Of a DNA stretch of 64,000 nt, positions 53,957 to 64,000 are shown piece after piece; the stretch's first letter is position 1, and the number at the start of each line of letters is the position of its first letter. Both the position numbers and the translations under genes were made by a program. The notes below the pieces were generated by a model. That model was not told the DNA's origin. It saw nothing but the letters and a program-made list of their open reading frames with translations, and made no database searches. This stretch comes from Azolla caroliniana (Eukaryota > Polypodiophyta), in assembly GCA_043228905.1 (NCBI GenBank), contig JBHGNT010000012.1, forward strand, positions 8,804,001-8,868,000, given 5' to 3'.

Positions 53957-56900
53957 TGCATCAATCTTGGGCAAGCCACAAATTTATTTGGATAATGTGA
54001 TGTCAATTGGGATAGGGATCAAAGGGACAAGAGGTAAGCCTTTGATTTACTTTATTAACCTTTAGAGTCCAAAATATTTTCTTGAACCATAATAAACCTA
54101 TCATGTTTCACTATCCTCAATCCACACAAAGTAAAAGGTGGCATTTTGGTGGCGTGTGACATAGGAAACAAAGTGGGCATTTGGAGTATGGTTGACATAA
54201 TTTTTAGAGAAAGTGGGATTTTTATTCAAGGGGAGCAAATGTGAGCACGTGTCAATCAAAGTTGCATCACTATTACACAAAATCATGTATTCCAAGGGCA
54301 AACCAAACATATAAAGATCTAATATAAAAGGTCACTTTGGATCAGTTGAGAAAATTGTAAATCTATTCACAAAGCTTGGTACCTAAGTGGATTAAGAAGC
54401 TATTGTGGATTCTTCAATGGGGAAATCCAAGAGAAGTGTGTTATGAGACGACTGTACAATCTATTCATGAAGGCATGGGACTTAAGTGGGGATTAAGAAA
54501 CTGGATTAAGAAGCTATTGTGGATTCTTCAATGGGGAAATCCAAGAGAAGTGTGTTATGAGACGATTGTACAATCTATTCACGAATGCATGGGACCTAAG
54601 TGGATTAAGAAATTGTTGTGGGTTCTTGAACAATCTCTTTATGAAAACCTAGGGACTAGCATGGATTAAGAAGCTATTGTTGATTATTTGCTAGGAAAAT
54701 CCAACCAAAGAAATTATTTGAGTTTAAGGATGTGGGTCTTTAGGCAAGATTGAATCATGTCGGTTGTTGCAAGAGGACGATGCAAAAATCTAGAAGACAA
54801 ATGATGCAAGAGTTTGAGCACTTGAATGATTTAACAAGGTGGGCAATATACAATGGTGCTCAAATGACTCTTCCCATCGAGGACTCCCTCATCCAACATC
54901 CCCCTCCCATCCCTGGACTGTAGAAAGATCACTCCAGGCTTCACGTTTTTAGAGTTAATCGAAGCCACAAAGCTATATATGAGGCTTGGCCCATGTACAT
55001 ATGATACCTCTTGTACTTCTTCCTAAGTAATGGGTAACATTGTTTTTGGAAAAAAAAACAAGACTTTACTAGTACTACATAAAAGAGGAAAAGGATTCCA
55101 TATCAAACTAAATGTACATGTGGCAATTTAAGGTTGTTATTCGATGTGAACATACCCTCAACCATGCTACACATGCAATTCGTCAATGGAAAAGGTGTTT
55201 TACATATGTGAAATACGTTAGTATTTTAAGATAACATACGACAAGTAGACTGACTATAAATTATTGTATAAAAAAAGAACCTTCACTAGTGCATTTTGAG
55301 AGTTATAACTATCTTTTTTCTTGATTTGTTCACTTACAACACATGAGTTATATCTCCTACGTGAGAGTTCTCTATTTGTTCACTTTGGACACATGACCTA
55401 TAGCTCCTATGTCAGAAACCTTAATATTGTAAATGTGCACGCACACACAAATTAAATAACCAACAAGAATTAGAAATATATTTCCTAAACAATTCATCAT
55501 AGAACACGAAAAACAAACTTGTATGAGCATAGAAACCATATTCTCGTTTTGCTAGAAGAATAAATACATACAAGGCTTTGCCGTGTGCGTTCAAAATTAA
55601 CACCATAATTTAAAAAGGCCTTTATGCAAATAATCACATAAATTTGTTTGCGAATTACATGAGTTACAAATAGCAAAACTTCTCACTATTAGAACAAGTT
55701 AATATTACAAAGACTTGCCAAGACCTCTATAAGGATAACCATAATGCCACGTTTTTCAAATTTTTTTACTAATATTATAAAGACTCACCAAGAACTCTAT
55801 AAGGATAACCATATAACACCATGATTTTCAATCTTTTTTGTCAATCACAAATAGCAAAACTTGTCTCGGTATTTAAAACACCATAATATTACATCCGACT
55901 TACCAATACCTCTACAAGAATAATCATAATGCCACGATTTTCAAATGTTACTTGTGCTTACGAAGGACATAGATTTGAATTGTCTTATCAAGTACAAATT
56001 ACATAAATGTATGCATAATACATACAAATTACAATGACATATTCAACTTGATACCAACTCCAAATTACACAAACATATGTATAAGAAACAATTGAAATCA
56101 CAACAATACATTCTACTTGAAACTATGAAGCCATCATACAATGTTCAAGTTCGTATTAGAAACCTAACATTAGCATTTTCCACAAAGCCACATATGATGT
56201 TCAACTTTATACTACAAACCTAACATTAGAATTTTTCACAATATAAAAATGTACAAAGCCCCTATAAGAAAGAATTCAAATTTCACATCACAACAATAAA
56301 TTCTACTTGAAACTACACAAGTTCATACTACAAACCTAACATTAGCATTTTTCACTATGTATATAACTCGTACGAAGCCACTAAATAGCCCACATAGTAT
56401 TTTCATTTCACAAGTTATCAATGTAGGAGAAAAGCCTAGGATAGCTTTTTTCAAGCCTATAATATAATGCTTAATAACATGTTCAAGACTTGTGTGAACT
56501 ATATAAATATCACATATTCCCTTGGCCTCGATAACCAAGACTATGTAAACTTCTTCTTGTAACCAAATGATACGTACTTTGAACATCGTGGCTCATACAC
56601 ATATGTGATTTACATGCAAATCTAAGTTCAAATTATAAAGCACCATGAATGCAATCATGGGTTTGCATACATAGGGTTTGACACTATTTGCACCGAAAAT
56701 TTACATGCATTGCTATGATCACAATCAAACATAGTAAGTTTTAACTCCCATATTGAACCATAGTATATGGTTGGGACTTCTACACTTGTGTAATAGTTAT
56801 TACCTCCTTCCCGGTAATACAATTGTTACCTCCTTCTCGAGACATTTCAAAAGTTTGATTTGCATCATATGGAGATATCATTTAGATGGTTAAATAGCCA

Positions 56901-59680
56901 AAACGAGAGACAACTTACTGACCAAAGAAACAAAAGAGTTGAGTCATTCCATGAGGGAATCTACTTCTTGTACAATGCGTCGAAACACAAGGATGTCTTT
57001 TGGTTCACTTGCGACTTTCGATTGATCGTATCCATCGCCATGGCCATCGAGAGATTTATTAGGCTTACTTATGTTGTTATTTCCTCTACTTAGTTGGCCC
57101 ACATGAGGATGATGACGAGCTATGTCATGAGGTTTGCTTTTCTCTTGGCAAGGTGGGCATGATAACATGGGTTGAAGTGACTTCTCGCCAACTTCTTTGC
57201 CACCTTCAACTATGCCTTCCATCCCTTCAACACACCACACATACACGCGCACATACAAGTAGAAATAGATAGCTAGCATATCTATGCCGCTTTTGTAAGT
57301 ATTTCTATATTGGCATGTATGTTACAAACACATGACACGTTAATATCATGTACATTTTCAGTAAAGAGAGATTATATATTGGTTACACTATACTCTATAG
57401 TGGAAATTGATAAGGTAGTCCAATGAAGTTCATTAAACTTGAGCGCATGGGTATATTAAACTGTGTTACAAAGTTCAATATAAAAAAACAAGCGTGTGTA
57501 CACATGCATGTGTGCCATATTTTTCTTCCTCATTAGGTTTATGCTCAACTATACAACTGGCTCTTCATAGCTAAGTTAGGTAATGATTTTTTTCAATTCA
57601 TGGGTGGTTCAAAATAAGAAATAGTACATAATTCTCTATAAAGCTTAAATCGTTGTTGTTTTCCACAATTATTCAATAGAAATGGTTGGAAACCACATTA
57701 ATGGCATTAGTATGATACAATGCGAGATTAGAATAAGTTCTTGCTTTTTTGGAAAAAAAAAGAATAAGTTTGTGCTGGTTGTCCAAGGGCTTTTGCAAGC
57801 AAATAGCGTTTCTTTATGCTTGTTTTCAATTTGCTTAGAACAAGAATGGGAGGGCAAGATATAATGTAGTCTCCTAAAAATTGTGATGATATTTGAAAAT
57901 GATATTAGCATTAACATGACCTTTCAGGATAAGGCGTGTCATGTAATGGTATTTTGGGCTTTCTAGACGAAGTTTTTGGCTCCTATCTGGTGTCAAATTA
58001 TTGAATAGCATCCACAACTTCATCAGGAATATGCTTGCCTAGGTCAAATTATTGAATAGCATCCACAACTTCATCAGGAATATGCTTGCTAGGCAGGTTC
58101 AATTTTCCATAGCTTCTCAAATAATGTTTTATCAAGGGATAATACACAAAGCAAAACTATTCCTAACACATAGATGTAGAACTTTCATCATATGTGGACT
58201 TACGAAATGGAGATTTTGATTTTGGATGTTCTTAATTGGAAAAGTAAATGTGTTTGGAATCTTATATCCTCTACATGTAATTAAAATGGTAATTACAATT
58301 TGATGCATTCCTAATCTCAAATTAAGAACTTAGGGGGCAATGTGGCCTGAAGTTAATTGATTGTACCGTTTGGAACTTCAAAAAGGAATCATAGCTAATA
58401 CACATGCATTACCCTCTATAACATTACACCTCAACCACATTGATATCTAGTGCCAAATATTAGTAATAATATAACCTCAAGTGATATTCCATGTAGGTTG
58501 TTAAAGATATTGCGTTGTGTAAGAGATCGGCAATCATACTCCTAATAGTCCATGGTGGAGTTGCAAATTGGACGAAATTGAGCACTTCTAGGTTTCAAGA
58601 TTGAGCACACCATTGGGTGACACATGTTTTCATCAACATCCTCATAATGTTTGGAGACCATGAATAATTCTACATGGAGCCTTTGAACCTATCAATTCTT
58701 TGCTTAGTTAAGACATTAAGTTATGGAATGGATAAAGACCATAATTTCATGATTCTAATAGCTTATATAAAGTACAATGTCTATGATGCTCTAGATTCAA
58801 ATAGTAAAAGAATATAAGGGGTACCAATATTTGCATAATACTATCAACATGCTCTTCATACAAATTAATCTTTTTCTAATTTCTATGCCTCACAACTTAA
58901 TGACTCAATATCAAGGAATAAATTTGTCAAATAATTCACACAAAAGGAAAATACAAAGTAGTTCCAAAGGCCTAATGTAACTATGATTTTCAAAGGCCTT
59001 GTGGCTCTCTCACAAAATAAGAAAAACATAGTAAAATAAAATGGGTAATTCACTGTTAAAAGTAAGAATTGTAAACTTAAAATCATTTATTTTTTTAGAG
59101 AATGCCTTTGTAATGATGACTCCACACCAAGGAACAAAATAGTAAGATACAAAAGGGTGATCCACACTTAAAAGTAAGAATTCAACTTCACATTACATTT
59201 TCAAAGAAGGCCTTTGAAGTACTTCACACGCATACTCACAAAATTCATGTACATTTTCAAACAATGCCTTTGAAATACTTCACATGCATACTAATAGTTG
59301 TCAAAGTTTAGCCTCTATATATGCTGAGTCTAGTTTCTGTAATTGCATTTAGGACGCTGTCCAAACACAAGGACTCATCCTTCAATTCCAATTTGAGGGA
59401 TTTTGATTATATGTAGGCAAAGCTTGGTATACCACATAATTTCATTAAAGTAAACTTATACTTTTCAAAGAAAGTTACACAAACCCTAATTTTTTATTTT
59501 AAAAAAAACCAACAATTCCCTAGTAAAATGTTTGTAATCTATCATAAATGTTATCACCTTAGTTGTTAAAGGTAATGACGTCGAACATAACTAAAGAGAA
59601 ACTAGAGAAAATTGATCATTTCTATGGGGATACACACATTGACAAGGGTTTATGGAGAGAATGGGCCCAAATTCTATCCA
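53957..59680. other. AT-rich intergenic DNA with local duplications
   Basis: No gene I can support. 54389-54690 is an imperfect tandem repeat (about four units of 100-115 bp starting GGATTAAGAAGCTATTGTGG). 55700-55960 has three diverged units with CTATAAGGATAACCATAATG. 56090-56350 has two units with TTCTACTTGAAACTA and AACCTAACATTAGCATTTTC. 57992-58093 is a 51-bp tandem duplication. A - strand open stretch at 56944-57235 following TGTTGAAG could be an exon of an unrecognised gene, but there is no supporting partner exon. Confidence 0.6.
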
Positions 59681-62220
59681 TCAACCCAATTGCATCGGTT
59701 GGGGTGAGGGTTGATCCACGTTGCTACCAATAATGTTCAATGATTGAACGGCTTGTAGTGCAGTCTCTGGGGACTTCGCTGCAATGGCGAGTTCTTCTGC
59801 CACATCCATTTGATGTTGGGCTACCTCAACCTGTCCCTTGGCTACCTACAACAAAACAATAAAAAATTCTATTAAATGGGAGTGGACACTCAAGGGAGTC
59901 GACGAATCTATTTAATTAAAACAAGCATATACTTGTTGGGTTATAGGGTCTGGGGTGGTTGTTGCAGTTGACATGGCAACACCCAATTCTGCTTGTGCTA
60001 TGAGAGCTGCTTGATTAGCGACTTGCAATAGAGTGCTTTGTAAGGATGGAGCTTCCGACATAGGTGATGGCGTAGGAAGTGTTTGGTGTGAACCTAGATC
60101 CATCATATAAGAGCATTAGTATCTCAAAATATGACCTCAACGAATTAAGACAAGATTATTATCATTCATTGATTTTGGTAACAATTTAAATTTGTATAAT
60201 GGATTATTAGCACACATTGGTTTGTATATCAATTTAGATTTTTGTTTTGTGGATATAACCACTGTAAGGAGGCTTTGTGTCGTTTTGTCCTTATAATTAC
60301 ACACATTGGTTTGTATATCAATTTAGAAATTACTATTGTGGATCTAACCACAGTAAGCAGGCTTTGTGTCCTTTTTATCCTTATAATTCTGTCTTTGCAA
60401 TTTGCTTTGTGCCCTTTTTGCCCTTGTAATTCTCTCTTTGCAATTTAATATACCTCCAAGCATATACATATTGACAATGCACAACAATCTAGTTGGTGTG
60501 GAATTACACTTAAGAAAAAATAAGCATAAAGAGTTTAGGAACATCATTTCAAGCTTTACATATGTCAAGACCAACTTCCAAGCATCATGCATATATTGAC
60601 AAAGAAAAACATATATAGTTGGTCTGGAACTACACTATATAGGGAAAAATAAGTATAAAGTGTCTAGCTTATGCTAGGAACATCATTAAAAGCTTTTACT
60701 CACAAACCACAAAAATATATCTAGTTGGATATGGTGACAAGCTACGGACATATAAAACCAACATAGGGTAAAACACCTAATATAAGTAACCTTAGATATT
60801 TCCCACTAGGATTCACACATTGTAGATAATACCCTTAACATACTCCACAAAGCCACGATTATACAAAGGCTATCGACATTCATACATATGAAGAATGTAC
60901 GAATGTTCCACTAGCGTCACATTATGAGCTTTTGATCTATAGTATGAATCAAACATAACCTTATGTGCCTCCATAATGTCACATTATGAGGTTTTGATCT
61001 AGGTGGATCATAACAATATTTATATCGAGACAAACAAAACTTACATTGATAATCTAGGGATAAAAATAACGTTCCATAGTTATGATTGGGAAGAGACTCT
61101 AAGATACTCTTAACATTTATGATATTTTTAAGGCAAAAGCCAGTATAGATAGCTTGCTACTTATTTGCCTATGCAATGACACTTAGGCTTCTTGGGTTTA
61201 GAACTCAAGCCAAAGCATTATCATGATGTTCCTAGAGTGAGCATCATCTTTCTAGGTTTGAGAAATAGGGAATTGCAAAGTCTAGCCATTTATAGTATGA
61301 AAATCTTTTGTGATAAGGAAGCAAGCAAGTGAATTTGTTTTTATACTCTCAAGGAAACCTATGTAATGCAATAGGGACTTTTCTTTATTTTCCCTACAGT
61401 ACCCCTAAAAGCTTCAACGATTTCCCAGCAAAACATTACATTTTGTCTCAAGGAAACCTATGTAATACAGTAGGGATTTTTCTTTATTTTTCCTATAGTA
61501 CCCCTAAAAGCTTCAATGCTTTCCCAACCGCCCAAAAGCAAGAGACAAGGAGACATTTGTTGGAAAATGAAGAAAAGGGTGTTCGTGGAAATAATCAAAA
61601 CACAAGGCGGCATTTACAAAGAATGGAAGGGGGACTTCAAAATAGGAGTTCCTCTTACCTTGGCAACAACTACACTCAGGAACCTTGTGAGCCAATTGTT
61701 GGCCGACGAGCTCCGTCTTCTTCTCTTCCATTGGGTTGCACCGGCATTCGGAGACCACTCTTGCAGCCTCGTGGGCGGCTTTATTCGCTACCTGTTGAGC
61801 TAGGTTTTGTTGGGCCATTGTTTCGGCCGCGGCTTCTCGAGCTTTCTCTTGTGCTTGCATTTTCTTTGTTTGGGCTTTCCTCATCGCCACCTCCGCCTCT
61901 TGGTGAGCTTGAAATGCCTCCTTGGCTGCCTTCGCCGCCTATTCCACACACACACACATATATATTCACAAACTTCCATACAATTCTTTTCTCCGTTATT
62001 TATTTCGCACAATGAAGGTTTCCAACACCCTCCTTCAAAAGACTAATGGAAAGAGGAAGTGATGAGAAAAAGACATGGAAGTTTTTACCTCAATCTGTTT
62101 ATCAAAAGGAGATGCATCTGTTTGTTGTTGATGTTGGGGTGGATCTGCGGAATTTTCCTGTTTCTGTTGTGGTGGATTTGAGGAATTGCCCTGTTTCTGT
62201 TGTTGTTCTTGATCGCCCAT
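59681..62220 (-). CDS. Four-exon gene for a 245-aa Gln/Ala-rich coiled-coil protein
   Basis: Exons (- strand): 62220-62089, 61938-61659, 60093-59933, 59845-59681 (TGA). All introns are GT-AG with matching phases (0, 1, 0), giving 245 codons. Exon 1 is a Gln/Pro/Asn-rich leader (MGDQEQQQKQGNSSNPPQQ). Exon 2 is an Ala/Lys/Glu helix (AAKAAKEAFQAHQEAEVAMR.., AREAAAETMAQQNLAQQVAN) ending in a Cys cluster (VSECRCNPM, VPECSCCQG). Exon 3 has a Pro/Ser/Thr linker and LLQVANQAALIAQAELGVAM. Exon 4 is helical and ends PSPQPMQLG. No domain is recognised and no retroelement similarity is seen. It looks like an ordinary host gene; expression is unknown. The second intron (1.56 kb) holds tandem duplications. 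Confidence 0.65.
60213..61545. repeat. Tandem duplications inside intron 2 of the 245-aa gene
   Basis: 60213-60440 has repeated units (CACATTGGTTTGTATATCAA and GGCTTTGTGTC..TTTGTCCTTATAATT, period about 90). 61348-61545 has two 99-bp units starting CTCAAGGAAACCTATGTAAT. Confidence 0.8.
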
Positions 62221-64000
62221 CTCTCCTTACTAGCATATCACCTCTGCAACCCCCCCTTCTTCTTATGCAACACTTGGATTGCTTCAAGCCTTCCCACCTT
62301 GACACTTGTCCTCTTTATACACATACGCATTCTATGCCCCTTCTCCATCATGCTACATGAGATTTTCTACATTCACACGAGAGCCCATGCTGACTGAATT
62401 CGTCTGGCCTCATGTGAAACGATTCATCGTACACAATCGAAACCCCTAAACCCTCTGGAGAATCTTCGGCTTCATACAACAAGAGTCTAGAATGGAGAAC
62501 CCCCCATATCACTGATCCCCAGGAGCTAGATGGTCTCATATTACTTCTCTATCAACCTCATAATCGATCCAACCAACTATTGTGAATAAGTAACGATCTT
62601 GATTCCTCTTTGTTAAATTATCCATCTGAATGTGATGTGTGGAGAAATGAATCCAAGTTTCGAGATGATTGATCCTAGTTTATACACATCTCATGCCTGC
62701 CAACATTGTCCATTCCACCATTGGTAAATGAAAGTGGAAATGGGTCTCTCATCTTTGTGTTAGCTTATTGGTACAATATTAAACCACACATTGTTGGTTT
62801 TACTAACCGAATAAATATGAAATCAAGTATGTTGCTAACCTCTTCACAAACATGCTCATAATAATTCACATTCATTATATATCTACTTTAGTTGATGAGT
62901 ATTCCATATTCTTTTAATCAAAGTCTACATATATAGAATTGATAACCAAATCCCTTCATATCCTCATACCACCATGCAAACAAATCTTTATATATTGAAG
63001 AAGTGTTACCAAATTCTAATTTACCTTCATTTTGTGCTTTTCTTAGGACCAATATTAAGCTTTCGGGGGAAATCTTTGTCCTCATCTGGTAGGATGATGA
63101 TTCACCTGCCCTAGTAATCATATTTAGTTGTTAATAATACAAGATCATTAATGGTTCTATGTTGTTTGCTTCCTTGTCCTATACCGTGTAACATCAGACA
63201 TGTTCCCATATGAAATGTACCTCTTTTGAGCTGAACATGGTTAGATTAGGATTTTCGAAGACTACAACCTTGACATTTCCGACCTTCTAAACCTTTGAAC
63301 ATGTTTACGCATTCAACATAGGCATGCCAATTCTCTTTAGCATCAACTCCAACTTTGAAAGAATAGTGTTACATTTTCCAAACTTAAATTTGTTCATTTT
63401 GTCAATTGGGTTGTATTTTGATCGTTTGAAGCCCTTGTTTGCATACCAACAAAATACAATTTGGATCATCTATAGGAATGCAAGCCTAACATTTGTGTTA
63501 GTGTAAAAACATTTATCTAGGGAACCTCAAACACGTCTTTATATCTTGTTAGAGAATATATGTACAAGTTAGTGTGTTAGTGTAAGGCTGCATTGAATAA
63601 AATATTACCTTTGTAAAAGTTGTATAAGCACCTTTTTGTGGTATACAAAGAGTAGCCTCTTCATACTTTACATGTTCACGTTTCGTTGTGATAGGGCGCG
63701 TGCAAAAGGAGAATGGAGACAAAATGTCAAGTTTTACAATGGGTCAATTGGTCAAAGTTAGCACTTTTTAAGGAGAAGTGGCAAGGCAAAGATTAACCTA
63801 ATGATAAAGCACATCTTGAATGATAATACTAGCTAGCCATTGGAAGAACAAGGTCAAGTGCTTGAAACCTATTAAAGGTGGCGATGGGGGAAAGGTTATT
63901 TAGCCCTCCACACAATCGCAAAGTGTGCATATCTTCTCTAGTGGTATCAGTTGTACACCTCTATGCGACTACTTAGAGCATCAAATCCAACCGCCTTCAG
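62221..64000. other. Upstream flank and AT-rich intergenic DNA
   Basis: The promoter of the 59681-62220 gene should lie just right of 62220, with CT-rich sequence at 62220-62290. From 62400 to the end I see no gene, repeat family or RNA. Confidence 0.5.

Overview
This window looks like nuclear DNA from a land plant, and nearly all of it is nested transposable elements. Plant signs are a TNT1-like Copia polyprotein, plant-type L1 and Gypsy elements, initiator-Met primer-binding sites, a chromovirus and a cytosolic ribosomal protein eS12 pseudogene. A fern or other repeat-rich seedless plant would fit, but the lineage cannot be fixed from the sequence. There is no prokaryotic signature.

Bases 1-31462 and 45829-about 47700 are pieces of one decayed forward Copia element (or two close relatives). 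Its integrase is split at 730/30194 by a 29.5 kb insertion whose removal restores the reading frame. That outer DNA transposon (13-bp terminal inverted repeats, 8-10 bp target duplication) holds microsatellite DNA, an eS12 pseudogene and a possible IQD fragment. Two further elements lie inside it. The first is an 11.6 kb terminal-inverted-repeat transposon (6635-18213). The second is a near-full-length L1 (18253-30058), which is itself split by a very young Copia element (24196-29735) with identical LTRs. Insertion order: old Copia, outer transposon, inner transposon and L1, young Copia.

The 6635-18213 element is the most novel object. Conventional splice sites with matching phases assemble a six-exon 618-aa protein with a RING-like finger on the + strand, and a two-exon transposase-like protein of about 860 aa on the - strand (helix-turn-helix, Cys-rich region, DDE-like core, one nonsense codon). 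A third gene encodes a degenerate FCP1/NIF-type HAD domain. Introns, ends and spacers are packed with the palindrome AGCTAATTAGCT, which I did not see elsewhere in the window.

Bases 31463-45828 are a mosaic of three decayed Gypsy elements on the - strand (A, B and C), with chimeric junctions, a clean solo LTR (39120-39486), an extra coiled-coil ORF downstream of pol, and a long inverted repeat. Bases 47700-53240 hold a Gypsy fragment, an LTR-like piece and a degraded forward chromovirus (D). From 53240 onward the DNA is AT-rich with local duplications. It contains the one gene here that looks like ordinary host sequence: a four-exon 245-aa Gln/Ala-rich gene on the - strand (59681-62220).
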